NCBI GenBank assembly: GCA_030386875.1
Contig: CM059576.1
Coordinates: forward strand, 62,619,581 to 62,683,580
Source: Morinoia aosen
Taxonomy: Eukaryota > Arthropoda > Malacostraca > Amphipoda > Talitridae
Direction of reading: 5' to 3'
DNA length: 64,000 bases
Shown here: in pieces, positions 24,208 through 36,480 of the stretch
Position numbering within the stretch: the first letter of the stretch is position 1
Layout of the letters: every line of letters begins with the position of its first letter
Translations under genes and position numbers: made by a program
Notes under the pieces: model-generated
Told to the model about the DNA's origin: nothing
Database searches by the model: none
What the model saw: only the letters and a program-made list of their open reading frames with translations

Positions 24208-24960
24208 CTTCTGTCGCCACGCTCCTTAGCTTGCTCGAATCCGTCGCGATGGCTTAGGACTCGAATAAGAAGATCAGACGAACGTTTTAGTATTTAAATT
24301 TACATTTGACACCGTAGACGTGAGGAACCCCCGCCATTGCTCCGCTTAGTCGTAAAATTATCAGCGTTATTAATTTTAGGCTGATTAGAAGGAGCACAGC
24401 CTTTGCCCTTTACTGCGGAAGGCCTTTTTGTGCATTATAAAGTCCGCAAAGGATCTCAGCGTTCGAGTAATGACTGGAATCTCGACAAGATAAAGGAACA
24501 TCGTACTATTAACTTTATTGTGTAATAACTAAGGAACGACAGCTTTTTGAATGTAAATATTGTTCACTTTGCTTGACGACGAACTATTGTGAGACAAAAC
24601 GAACAGTCTTTAAACGTGCGTGTTCAGTTGATATCTAGTATTTATATTCCCGCTAAAGAATGAAATACTAATGAAATTCTCAAAACTTATGACGAAAATT
24701 ACGACAGCAATATGCAATTGTAAAATTCGTAATATTTTTGTCTTTTCATCCAAATAAACATGTAGTTTCGATAAAGAATGATCTGTATAAATTGCGGTAT
24801 CTGGCATGCATCGCAGGTGTCCTGACCTGAGATCAGTTTTTGTAGCACGCCGCCATTTTTACTAAGCAGCTTACTGCCTGAAAATACAAAATTGCATCGT
24901 TTAGCCGGAGGTAATGAGACATTAGCTGATGGTGGTGGGGACATTGCTGTGAACACATCT

Positions 24961-25345
24961 GCTGACGCAGTAACTAGTGGCAGACAACACCTGCAGACGC
25001 AGTAACTAGTGGCAGACAACACCTGCAGACGCAGTAACTAGTGGCAGACAACACCTGCAGACGTAGTAACTAGTGGCAGACAACACCTGCAGACACAGTA
25101 ACTAGTGGCAGACAACACCTGCAGACGCAGTAAATAGTGGCAGACAACACCTGCAGACGTAGTAACTAGTGGCAGACAACACCTGCAGACGCAGTAACTA
25201 GTGGCAGACAACACCTGCAGACGCAGTAACTAGTGGCACATAACACCTGCAGACGCAGTAACTAAGGGCAGACAACACCTGCAGACGCAGTAACTAGTGG
25301 CAGACAACACCTGCAGACGCAGTAACTAAGGGCAGACAACACAAC
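24961..25345. repeat. 32-bp minisatellite, arm of element A
   Basis: About 12 copies of cctgcagacgcagtaactag plus tggcagacaaca, strictly at 32-bp spacing. The array begins right after the conserved gtgaacac word of the terminal domain. The last copies carry taactaagggcag variants. Confidence 0.95.
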
Positions 25346-25716
25346 AACGGCGGATTCAATGGAATCATAAGCTAGAGTTGAAAATTACTTCACAAATATT
25401 TTTATGCAAAATTAGTAAAATAATGTAGTCTGACATTGAATTTCATACGATTTCCAACAGATATCGTGTATATCAATATCGAAATATTTAAATAAATGTG
25501 AACATGAATAAATTTGTTGAAACTCAACATCGAAGGAATTTCCAATTTTTCGAGTTTTTATGACTCAGGGGGTGCGAAACCAATACCCAAATGCGACAAT
25601 TACGCTGAATTTGCTCTGCTTGTGCTTAATATATTTTTACAGGCTGAGCGGCTCTTTGGAGTGTAATGCAACACCGAGACGGCAAAGGTGGGATAGTTGG
25701 GTCGCTTGTTTATGGG

Positions 25717-26934
25717 AGTTCTGAGGGAAATTCCTGAATGTTGGCTGTGTCTAATGAATTGTTGAAGTTTGGTACAACCAAGTCTGCATGCAGCTGTCAC
25801 TCGTAAACACATCCACTCCACAGGCGCCTATCCAGTCTTTCTTCCTCCTAAAAAATGAACCGATTTTTGAAAAACGAACCGATGCGTTTAATGAACAAAA
25901 AAGCTTCATATAACCGCAGGTAATACGAACAATACGCTGAATACAATTGGAATGATCAGAAACTAAAGATAGTTCTCAGCTCTTCATTACAATCTACGGT
26001 TACAAAAGACATTCTGCAAACACGGCGTGTGCATAGTACTCGACACACAGGCTTTATTTACGTAGGCATTTGCTTTGTTTGAGATCATGCCTGGCCTGCC
26101 GTTACCGCTTCCTTATTGGCGATGACCCACGGATGTAGGAGCGATGTGTTGATATGCAGCGTAGATATCTGGATAATGCGTTGGTTTCGTGTCGCTCGGA
26201 ACATGGAGCTGCTTGTTTTGACGAATATATCTATGCATCTCTCCCTAATGTTACATTTACTCTAGAAATAGAGCGATCTATTCCTATATCAAATTTAGAA
26301 TTAAAGTAGAGCTAAATGGGCAAATTCTGTACGTTGATGCACTCGTGAAAAAGTCCAACTCCAGGCTCATTACCTCTGTCTTCAGGAGGCCAACGTTCAC
26401 TGGTCTTGGTACGAACTATTTCAGTTATAGTTACTAGGGATGTGTCAAATTTTTTGCTAATGCTCTGCTTCATTGCGCATACCTTGTGTCTAGGACTTTC
26501 GAAATATTCCACTATGAAAATTAACTCATCAAAAAATTACTGAATAACACTGAGATCGCTAAACAGTAAACTTATCATTGTTAATTCCTTTCGAAATATT
26601 CTGGATAAAAAATACTCTCCCTCTATTGTCACCTGGACCAAGTAAAGCAGAAAAATTAAGTTGAACCACCATTTTTGGTTATTTGAACTTTGAACCAGAA
26701 GGGGAAGTCGTATCTCGAAGGAGTGAGTTTTTTCTTCAGTTGACGTTGGAGTGTTTTGTAGAATTATTTATTCAATATAACTTAATTTTTAGAACGAAAT
26801 AAAGAAATATTGAATAAGTGCCTGTGGAGTGGATGTGTCTATGCGTGACTGCTGCGTGCAGACTTGTGTTGGTAGTACCAAACTTCAACAATTCATTAGA
26901 CACAGCCAACATTCAGGAATTTCCCACAGAACTG
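25717..26934. repeat. Inverted pair of ~110-bp arms inside element A
   Basis: Arms at 25,717-25,827 and 26,817-26,934 are inverse copies (shared core ttcctgaatgttggctgtgt and aattgttgaagtttggtac). They carry point differences and are separated by about 1 kb of AT-rich sequence with no gene. Confidence 0.8.
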
Positions 26935-27050
26935 GTCACGTGCTTTCTTTTAATCGCATTCAGCAATTCGATATCAATGTCAGGAATTAAATCATCCTTT
27001 AAATTTGAAGAATTTTTCCACTCAGTACGGTGTAGTACCGTCGCTGTTAT

Positions 27051-27659
27051 ATATACAGGGTGTTCAGAACAACAGATACAATATTACACACCAAGTAGGA
27101 ATTGACCAAATAAACCCTTTTCTTTTATAAATAATTTGAAAAATTTTCGAGTTTCTGAGATATTAGTTGTTTGTTGTTTCAAGGGATGAAATTTAATTAT
27201 ACAATTAATCGCAATATTTACTTTGAATTTACGCTACAAACACTTCTATTCTATCACAGTTTACAATAACAAAATTTAGGTTTAGTGTATTTGGTAAATA
27301 AGTTTCAACAAGATGGACCCATTGCTACACCCATTGAAGCTGAGGAAGATCTCGTGGCCAGAATTGCAGTGGCTGCTGGTGAGATTTGTGCAATGCCAGA
27401 CGTGTTTCCTAATATCCGGCAGTCGTTAAGGTTAAGATTTAGAAAGTGCATTGATGTAGGTAGAACACACTTTGTAAAGTAATTTCAAAATAAATTTGCG
27501 TGTTTTTATGACATTAATTTCGTCGTTTAAAATATTAAACAGATAATACCTCAACACCGAATTTGCTTCGAAAATTTCATGGATGAAATAAGGTTTATTT
27601 GGCCATTTTCTACTTTGGTGTGAGTTTTTGTACCTCGTGTTCTGAAACACCCTGTATAT
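27051..27659 (+). mobile_element. Tc1/mariner-like element, internally deleted
   Basis: The ends tacagggtgttcagaac and, inverted, tacagggtgtttcagaac differ by one base and are flanked by TA on both sides, as expected for this superfamily. The element is ~610 bp. A remnant frame at 27,285-27,482 reads QQDGPIATPIEAEEDLVARI, followed by a PNIRQSLRLRFRKCIDVGRTHF-type end. This resembles the C-terminus of a mariner-related transposase. The catalytic domain is absent, so it is non-autonomous. Confidence 0.8.
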
Positions 27660-28469
27660 ACGTTTTATACGACAGTAATATGGGATGCTGTGGTAAGTCC
27701 AGTAATTTTATTGAATACATCAACTGTGTGTGTTGCAGGGTCGTCGTTCAATGGGCAGAATAAACAAAATTGAATGTTAAACAATATGAATATGACTATT
27801 GAATTACTACTTCGGTTTATCACGCACGTCCTACACCATTACATGCTGAACATTTTCTGTGTCTGTAGAAAATATTTCCTAAAGTAACCAATTTATTACT
27901 ACATTGATCCGGCAATGTGGGAATTGACGGATCAATTCTGTGAAAGGAAATGAAGATGGATACAAGATAATTTAAGGTCACAAGACCGTCTTATCTGAAC
28001 GAACATCATTCACTACAGCAAACATCCGTCAAAAATGACAGGATAAGACACTTTTCTTAAATAAAGCATACAGATTTGGATGGCACCAAATATATATATA
28101 TCACTATTGTGCCTGTGTTAATATTCTTTCACAAGAGCCCTGGTGGAACTCGTATCACAGATACGGTCATTGAGCATTCTTTAAGAACGTGAAGAGAGAG
28201 ACGGACCAAACAATTTAATTTATTCACCGAAATTCTCATTGTAATAAAATAAGAGAAATTACGCACAGAAAATGACATAAATACATTCATTTATTTAACA
28301 ATTTGAAGAGACACCTTCCGTTTTATTTTATATCAATTGATGACAAGTGAACTGTCGACATTATCTCAGTGAAAGTTGACCACTCCGATAATATTTCAAT
28401 CAATGAAAGGAAACTATTGTCTCATTTATGACAAATAGTGCCTTATCTGCAGGTATTGTAGTCATCCAC

Positions 28470-30608
28470 TATGTAGTTACTGCGTCTGCATGTGTTGTTG
28501 TCTGCCACTAGTTACTGCGTCTGCAGGTGTTGTTGTCTGCCACTAGTTACTGCGACTTCAGGTGTTGTTGTCTGCCACTAGTTACTGCGTCTGCAGGTGT
28601 TGTTGTCTGCCACTAGTTACTGCGACTTCAGGTGTTGTTGTCTGCCACTAGTTACTGCGTCTGCAGGTGTTGTTGTCTGCCACTAGTTACTGCGTCTGCA
28701 GGTGTTGTTGTCTGCCACTAGTTAGTGCGTCTTCAGGTGTTGTTGTCTGCCACTAGTTACTGCGTCTGCAGGTGTTGTCTGCCATTAGTTAATGCGTCTG
28801 CAGGTATTGTCTGCCACTAGTTACTGCGTCTGCAGGTGTTGTCTGCCACTAGTCACTGCGTCTGCAGGTGTTGTTGTCTGCCACTAGTTACTGTGTCTGC
28901 AGGTGTTGTTGTCTGCCACTAGTTAGTGCGTCTGCAGGTGTTGTTGTCTGCCACTAGTTAGTGCGTCTTCAGGTGTTGTTGTCTGCCACTAGTTAGTGCG
29001 TCTGCAGGTGTTGTTGTCTGCCACTAGTTACAGCGTCTGCAGGTGTTGTTGTCTGCCACTAGTTAGTGCGTCTTCAGGTGTTGTTGTCTGCCACTAGTTA
29101 CTGCGTCTGCAGGTGTTGTTTGCCATTAGTTAATGCGTCTGCAGGTATTGTCTGTCAGTAGTTACTGCGTCTGCAGGTGTTGTCTGCCATTAGTTACTGC
29201 GTCTGCAGGTGTTGTCTGCCACTAGTTACTGCATCTTCAGGTGTGGTTGTCTTCCACTAGTTACTGCGTCTGCAGATGATGTCTGCCACTAGTTATTGCG
29301 TCTGCAGGTGTTGTCTGTCACTAGTTACTGCGTCTGTAGATGTTGTTGCCTGCCACTAGTTACTGCGTCTGTAGGTGTTGCCTGACACTAGTTACTGCGT
29401 CTGCAGGTGTTGTCTATCACTAGTTACTGCGTCTGTAGATGTTGTTGCCTGCCACTAGTTACTGCATCTGCAGGTGCTGTTTTCTGCCACTAGGTACTGT
29501 GTCTACAGGTGTTGTCTGTCACTAGTTACAGCGTCTGCAGGTGTTGTATGCCACTAGTTACAGCATCTGCAGGTGTTGTCTGCCACTAGTTACAGCGTCT
29601 GCAGGTGTTGTCTATGACTAGTTACTGCGTCTGTATATGTTGTTGCCTGCCACTAGTTACTGCGTCTGCAGGTGTTGTTTTCTGCCACTAGGTACTGTGT
29701 CTACATGTGTTGTCTGCCACTAGTTACAGCGTCTGTAGGTGTTGTCTGCCACTAGTTACAGCGTATGCAGGTGTTGTCTGCCACTAGTTATGCGTCTGCA
29801 GGTGTTGTTTTCTGCCACTAGGTACTGTGTCTACAGGTGTTGTCTGCCACTAGTTACAGCGTCTGCAGGTGTTGTCTGCCACTAGTTACTGCGTCTGCAG
29901 GTGTTGTCTGCCACTAGTTACAGCGTCTGCAGGTGTTGTCTGCCACTAGTTACTGCGTCTGCAGGTGTTGTCTGCCACTAGTTACTGCGTCTGCAGGTGT
30001 TGTCTGCCACTAGTTACAGTATCTGCAGGTGTTGTCTGCCACTAGTTACAGTGTCTGCAGGTGTTGTCTGCCACTAGTTACTGCGTCTGCAGGTGTTGTC
30101 TGCCACTAGTTACATCGTCTGCAGGTGTTGTCTGCCACTAGTTACTGCGTCTGCAGGTGTTGTCTGCCACTAGTTACTGCGTCTGCAGGTGTTGTCTGCC
30201 ACTAGTTACTGCGTCTGCAGGTGTTGTCCACCACTAGTTACTGCGTCTGCAGGTGTTGGCTGCCACTAGTTACAGCGTCTGCAGGTGTTGTCTGCAACTA
30301 GTTACTGCGTCTGCAGGTGTTGTCCACCACTAGTTACTGCGTCTGCAGGTGTTGTCTGCCACTAGTTACTGCGTCTGCAGGTGTTGTCTGCCACTAGTTA
30401 CTGCGTCTGCAGGTGTTGTCTGCCACTAGTTACAGTATCTGCAGGTGTTGTCTGCCATTAGTTACTGCGTCTGCAGGTGTTGTCTGCCACTAGTTACTGC
30501 GTCTGCAGGTGTTGTCTGCCATTAGTTACAGCGTCTGCAGGTGTTGTCTGCCACTAGTTACAGCGTCTGCAGGTGTTGTCTGCCACTAGTTACTGCGTCT
30601 GCAGGCGT
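28470..30608. repeat. 32/35-bp minisatellite, ~2.1 kb arm of element A
   Basis: About 65 copies of ctgccactagttactgcgtc plus tgcaggtgttgt, the reverse complement of the 24,961 array. The first third mixes 35-bp units (extra tgt giving gttgttgtctg); later units are mostly 32 bp. Many point variants (acagcg, tgtgtc, gcgact) make this the most diverged array of the family. It ends at the inverted terminal domain (gttgtgttcgcagca). Confidence 0.95.
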
Positions 30609-31324
30609 TGTGTTCGCAGCAATAGTTTCACAGTCAACTAACATGTAGACAAACCATCAGCTCACACGTCTCACTGCCTACGGCCGAACGCTGCATGTGG
30701 CACATCTAGGCAGCAGCTGCACAGAACACGGCTGCGCGCTGGCAGAGACCGACCCCAGCTTTGTATTCGGGACGTTAAGTAGCCAAGGAAACGGCCTCCC
30801 TACAGCATGCACACCAATTCACTCACCTAAACTTCATAGGTCTTAACATTACACTCCAATATGCCGCTAACGGCTGCAAAGATAGGTAATAAGCAAGTGG
30901 TCTCCGACCTCGGGCTAAGATGGCAATTTGTTTTGATCCGTAAGACTTTGTTAAATATAAATTCGATAGCTGGAAATATATGCATTGTTGATATAGAAAA
31001 CTCTGAAATTAAAAAATTTCTTCTTCGTAGAGTAACTAAAAACTCATTTTGCTTACATTTTTCATCCCATTTCAATATTAATATCCACGAAATCTGTACG
31101 AGATATATCAAAATTTTGATGGCTGACTAAATTATTTTATTATTTGGTCAACAAAATAAGAATCAAGGAATTTTCAACACTAAGTTTTAATTCCATTGAA
31201 ATCAATATGTTAATCCCTTTTGTTGCACTATTTTCATTATTCTCGTTTTTAAATTTTCATAGTGGGTCGAAATCAATACTTCGCCGTTTCCTTGTTACTA
31301 TATACGTTAAGGCATCAGTTGTTA

Positions 31325-31962
31325 TGGTGCTGGTGTAGGTACGGTGCTGGTGTAGGTACGGTGCTGGTGTAGGTACGGTGCTGGTGTAGGTACGGTGCTG
31401 GTGTAGGTACGGTGCTGGTGTAGGTACGGTGCTGGTGTAGGCACAGTGCTGGTGTAGGTACGGTGCTGGTGTGGGTACGGTGCTGGTGTAGGTACGGTGC
31501 TGGTGTAGGTACGGTGCTGGTGTAGGTACGGTGCTGGTGTAGGTACGGTGCTGGTGTAGGTACGGTGCAGGTGAAGGTACGGTGCTGGTGTAGGTACGGT
31601 GCTGGTGTAGGTACGGTGCTGGTGTAGGTACGGTGCAGGTGAAGGTACGGTGCTGGTGTAGGTACGGTGCTGGTGTAGGTACGGTGGTGGTGTAGGTACG
31701 GTGCTGGTGTAGGTACGGTGCTGGTGTAGGTACGGTGCAGGTGAAGGTACGGTGCTGGTGTAGGTACGGTGCTGGTGTAGGTACGGTGCTGGTGTAGGTA
31801 CGGTGCTGGTGTAGGTACGGTGCTGGTGTAGGTACGGTGCTGGTGTAGGTACGGTGCAGGTGAAGGTACGGTGCTGGTGTAGGTACGGTGCTGGTGTACG
31901 TACGGTGCTGGTGTAGGTACGGTGCTGGTGTAGGTCCGGTGCTGGTGTAAGTACGGTGCTGG
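31325..31962. repeat. 17-bp minisatellite (ggtgctggtgtaggtac)
   Basis: About 37 copies at 17-bp spacing, introduced by ggcatcagttgttat, the same border that precedes the array at 48,920. A variant with gcaggtgaaggtac recurs at intervals of several units, giving a weak higher-order pattern. The long minus-strand open frame is a by-product: on that strand no unit phase gives a stop. Confidence 0.95.
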
Positions 31963-31965
31963 TTT

Positions 31966-32505
31966 ATAATTACACAATGAGCAGATAAAATGGGATCGAA
32001 GCAGCCGCTAAAATGTTAACACCGTCTAATTTCATTGGAAGATAGCATGTTTCATCACGGGATCATGAGCCTGAGTGAGAAGGAGCAGCAAGAGGACGGT
32101 CCGTGCGACAACACCTGCCGGGATCTACCACGAGAGCCTGACATGTTCGTGTTGCAGAGTGTGCCGGCTGCAGTTATCGCACGAACCCTCTTGCTACTTC
32201 TTCTCAAAGAATAGTGTGGGAAAATTCTTTACGGTAACTATAATATTACGAGAATGTAACGTTTGTTTGCGTTCTCATGGATTGGAAAATATATTTCACG
32301 CTGATTATGTGACTTTTTGTGAGCCCCATCGATGTGTTGAGTGTTGTTTCCTGTTGCCCCTATCGTTATTTTTCCATATGATCTGATGCATTGCTATTTC
32401 AGCCTATAGTTGTTATTGCCTGCGGTTAAATAAAGCTTTTTTATTTAACGAACGCATTGGTGGCACGGCATGCTGTTGGTGCGCTAGACGTAAATGGCAA
32501 GTATT
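31966..32505. other. Unassigned segment between minisatellites
   Basis: A 103-codon plus-strand open frame (32,075-32,386) is Cys-rich at its start (CSCCRVC) but shows no recognised domain and overlaps repeat-element DNA. I do not call a gene. No other feature was seen. Confidence 0.35.
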
Positions 32506-32507
32506 GG

Positions 32508-32602
32508 TATGAGCATGTCTATTGTAGTATAAATCAGCATGCCTATTGTAGCATTGATCAGCATGTCTATTGTAGCATAAATCAGCATGTCTATAGGAGA
32601 TC
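32508..32602. repeat. Short 24-bp minisatellite remnant
   Basis: Four copies of agcatgtctattgtagcata plus aatc, the reverse complement of the variant units at the right end of the large array at 41,073-44,355 (gctacaatagacatgctgat). This links the two loci as parts of one element family. Confidence 0.85.
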
Positions 32603-32639
32603 ACATCAGCAAAATAATCCATCAATCTGGCCATGAATC

Positions 32640-33281
32640 CGCTTGGCTATAAAATGAATTAGAGAGTGACAAAATTAGCAATTCATCCCAAAATATTTGG
32701 AGATCCATCTTGCTCCAATTGATCCTCATAAAGTGGATTGTGAAGTGAGCAACCCACCCTCACACATGGCCGACGCCTACATCTGGGTCCCGCAGTGAAG
32801 TTTACGAATTTGCTATGCATCTAATAAAGTGTCTCTCTCAAAAGCTGAGTGGTTTGTGAATGTCTGCGTTAATACTTGATACTCAGGATCTTTTGTGTCT
32901 TTATTTTTCTTTGTAAGTTAGGAAGAATAGATGAGATGATGAGACTGTTTACAAATGATATTGAATCCTTAACCTTGAATATACGGCTCTGGCTTCACGC
33001 TTATAGAATATAATTAATTGACCATAATGAAATTTAACAGATAATGGATTTATATGAAATAACAACATTGTTTTGCCCAAATATTGGGCTGATGGCAGTC
33101 ATATAATCCCTAAACCAATATGATACGGTCGAACGAACGAAAATTCCGATATACGATACATCACATTGAGATAATTTACGGAGAGCTTTGACAATAATGC
33201 GACTTAAGTACGATTATCAAGAGGAGGTCATTGTAAATTACAATAGAGTGGCATTTGTGCAATGAAAACTACCATAACAAT
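32640..33281. other. Non-coding stretch
   Basis: No open frame, splice-linked exon or repeat recognised. It lies between the 24-bp remnant and the next 32-bp array. Confidence 0.4.
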
Positions 33282-34113
33282 CTGCCACTAGCTACTGCGT
33301 CTGCAGGTGTTGTCTGCCACTAGTTACTGTGTCTGCAGGTGTAGTCTGTCACTAGTTACTGCGTCTGCAGGTGTTGTCTGCCACTAGCTACTGCGTCCAC
33401 AGGTGTTGTCTGCCACTAGTTACTGCGTCTGCAGGTGTAGTCTGCCACTAGTTACTGCGTCTGCAGGTGTTGTCTGCCACTAGCTACTGCGTCCACAGGT
33501 GTTGTCTGCCACTAGTTACTGCGTCTGCAGGTGTAGTCTGCCACTAGTTACTGCGTCTGCAGGTGTTGTCTGCCACTAGCTACTGCGTCTACAGGTGTTG
33601 TCTGCCACTAGTTGCTGCGTCTGCAGGTGTTGTCTGCCACTAGTTACTGCGTCTGCAGGTGTTGTCTGCCACTAGTTACTGCGTCTGCAGGTGTAGTCTG
33701 CCACTAGTTACTGCGTCTGCAGGTGTTGTCTGCCACTAGCTACTGCGTCCACAGGTGTTGTCTGCCACTAGTTACTGCGTCTGCAGGTGTAGTCTGCCAC
33801 TAGTTACTGCGTATGCAGGTGTTGTCTGCCACTAGCTACTGCGTCTACAGGTGTTGTCTGCCACTAGTTGCTGCGTCTGCAGGTGTAGTCTGCCACTAGT
33901 TACTGCGTCTGCAGGTGTTGTCTGCCACTAGTTACTGCGTCTGCAGGTGTAGTCTGCCACTAGTTACTGCGTCTGCAGGTGTTGTCTGCCACTAGCTACT
34001 GCGTCTACAGGTGTTGTCTGCCACTAGTTACTGCGTCTGCAGGTGTTGTCTGCCACTAGTTACTACGTCTACAGGTGTTGTCTGCCACTAGTTACAGCGT
34101 CTGCAGGTGTTGT
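33282..34113. repeat. 32-bp minisatellite with higher-order pattern
   Basis: About 26 copies of the ctgccactag unit. Three unit types alternate (gtgtagtctg; plain gtgttgtctg; and ctagctactgcgtccacagg), giving a three-unit, ~96-bp higher-order repeat over much of the array. It runs into a terminal domain in inverse orientation starting gtgttcacggca at about 34,110. Confidence 0.95.
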
Positions 34114-34452
34114 GTTCACGGCACCTGTGCTACGGTCAACCAACAATGTCCCCACCACCATCAGCTAACATGTCACATTACCTACGGCTAAAGTGACCCA
34201 GTGATGTTCGCTAAGTTTTGCAGGAGAGCCACTTCGGTTAAACGCATTGATTGAGGGAGCCGCGGCTACTGTAAGTTAGCTTATGTTATATAAATTGTTT
34301 AGTAATTATTTACTTTGTGTATTTTTCAAGAGCTGAGCAATGAACAAAACTGGGCAAGCGATGCAGCTTTGAATAATCAGGCAGTAAGCTGCATAGGAAC
34401 ATGGCGGCGTGGTAGCAGACACTCACTAACGGTTTGTGTTTAGGAAGTCGAG
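34114..34452 (-). mobile_element. Terminal domain of the composite element, with ~160-bp insertion
   Basis: Contains tccccaccaccatcagctaa, cctacggctaaa, then about 160 bp of foreign AT-rich sequence (about 34,192-34,352). It resumes with gcgatgcagc, aggcagtaagctgc, atggcggcgtgg and ggtttgtgtttaggaagtcg. Reading from the domain outward into the array matches the order at the other loci. Confidence 0.8.
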
Positions 34453-34764
34453 TTCTCACCTATCGCCTAACTCAAGTAATCAGCTTTCTACAATGCATCT
34501 TTACCTTGATGGTAGATGATCATGGTAAATGAACCAACCGTCCAATACCGCTTAAAGATTTGCAACTGAAGGAGCCGCTGCAGGCTCTAAAAATAGTATA
34601 ACTATACAAAATAGCTTCAAACAACCGCTCTAGAATTTGCTGTGGTCCAGCTCAATTTTGGAGTATGTATTCGACAACTGGATGTACTTCTTTCAGGTGA
34701 ATGTAAAACATCACCATAATTGAAAATTCAGTCTATTACAAGTTTTTTGAAATTGTTACGCGTT

Positions 34765-35110
34765 CCCCTCAGGGGGATACAATTATTGTATCTATGGGAA
34801 CTAGCGCTCCCAGGGGAACAATGTGAGGGCCTGAGCTGAGAGTTAGGTAGGCCTTCTTTTTGTTGAAATAAAATGTTTTTGTTATGTTAAGGACCACCTT
34901 TTTTCGGTTCACTGCTGTCCTGTTTTTCAGCACCTACTACTGTTTTCTTCAACTTTGGTCTTGTTTCATAATCTTCTTTCACAACTAACTGTTTCTATGC
35001 CTTTCTGCGTAGATTCCACGTTTCCTTAACTCCATACTAAATGGTGCCATCCTCCTTCCTCTCTTTGGATCGCAATTGTTGCTGGGTAGGGAGGCTAAAA
35101 CTAACGACTA
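34765..35110 (+). repeat. R dispersed repeat copy
   Basis: Begins cccctcagggggatacaatt and ends gggaggctaaaactaacgac taatctaactaatc. All landmarks are present. It is inserted between composite-element segments. Confidence 0.9.
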
Positions 35111-35904
35111 ATCTAACTAATCTTGTTACTCGTTTTCATTTTCTATCATATTTCATAATTATTCCACACGAATCGTTTCATAAATTTTACATTTATTGCC
35201 TAACTAAATTATTTTAAAATTGAGCCATCAAAATTCATATGGAGTAGTTCTTCACTTATGTTTTATTGAATCCATTCAACATCAACACGACATCAGTGGA
35301 ATTGAAACCTATAATATCTCAACACTAAAATAATTTAGTAAACCATGAGCAGCGGAAAAAGGTTTCCCAAATTTTGTGTGAATTAATGCTAAAATTCGAT
35401 GAAAAATGCAAACAAAGATTAATTTATTGGAACTCGTCATACATCAAATTTTCAATTCTGCTGATGTATTGCAATAACATGTCCAATATTTCCACCTGTC
35501 GAATTCATATAGATTAGTTTAAGTGGACAAAACCAATTATCTATTCCTCCATGAAATGTGCCCAGCTCGGACACCAAATATCTTTACAGCCAATTGTCTC
35601 TCCTTACAGCGTATCGAATAGCGTGGGGAAAGGTGGGATAGTTGATGTTTTCTATACATGCGACGGGGTACGAGGTGCATGAGAGCTGTTTGGTTGAGTA
35701 AGGCTGTTGGTTGAGCTGTTTGACTTCCTGAACACCAACCTGTGATTAGTTTCTGCCAGCACGCCGCCATTTTCCTGCACATCTTACTGCCTGAATGTTC
35801 CAAATTGCATCGTTTGGCCATGAGTAATGAGACGTTTTAGCCGGTGATGGTGGGAATAATTAATTGTTGGTTAACATCTGTAGTGCAGCTGACGTGAACA
35901 CAAC

Positions 35905-36480
35905 ACCTGCAGACGCAGTAACTAGTGGCAGACAACACCTGCAGACGCAGTAACGAGTGGCAGACAACAACACCTGTAGACGCAGTAACTAGTGGTAGAA
36001 AACAACACCTGCAGACGCAGTAACTAGCGGCAGACAACAACACCTGCAGACGCAGTAACTAGTGGCAGACAACACCTGCAGACGCAGTAACTAGTGGCAG
36101 ACAACAACACGTGCAGACGCAGGAACTAGTGGCAGACAACACCTGCAGACGTAGTAACTAGTGGCAGACAATAACACGTGCAGACGCAGTAACTAGTGGC
36201 AGACAACACATGCAGACACAGTAACTAGTGGCAGACAACAACACCTGCAGACGCAGTAACTAGTGGCAGACAATGACACGTGCAGACGCAGTAACTAGTG
36301 GCAGACAACACCTGCAGACGCAGTAACTAGTGGCAGACAACACCTGCAGACGCAGTAACTAGTGGCAGACAACAACACCTGCAGACACAGTAACTAGTGG
36401 CAGACAACAACACCTGCAGACGCAGTAACTAGTGGCAGACAACGACACGTGCAGACGCAGTAACTAGTGGTAGACAACAC
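35905..36480. repeat. 32/35-bp minisatellite, left arm of element B
   Basis: About 17 copies of the cctgcagacgcagtaactag unit, alternating 32- and 35-bp lengths (gacaacaacac versus gacaacac) with acgtgcagacg variants. It ends at accaccagtctaggacacac, a border shared with the inverted copy near 47,505-47,525. Confidence 0.95.

Larger units (their letters stand above)
24815..30725. mobile_element. Foldback-like composite element A, about 5.9 kb
   Basis: The left side has a terminal domain (24,815-24,960: agcacgccgccatt, cagcttactgcctgaa, ttgcatcgtttagccg, gctgatggtggtgggga, gtgaacac) followed by a 32-bp array. The right side has a 32/35-bp array followed by the same terminal domain in inverse orientation (about 30,608-30,725, CpG-rich version). 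The interior holds an inverted pair of ~110 bp and a Tc1/mariner-like insertion but no transposase. Treating these two halves as one element is an inference from their facing orientation. They could also be two solo arms. Confidence 0.55.

Noticed and set aside
24961-25345. CRISPR array
   Set aside because: The repeats are head-to-tail with no unique spacers, and the genome is eukaryotic. It is a minisatellite.
26040-26150. Third relative of the hAT-like MITE (cttattggcgatg)
   Set aside because: Only a few short matches, and no TIR or ordered landmarks.
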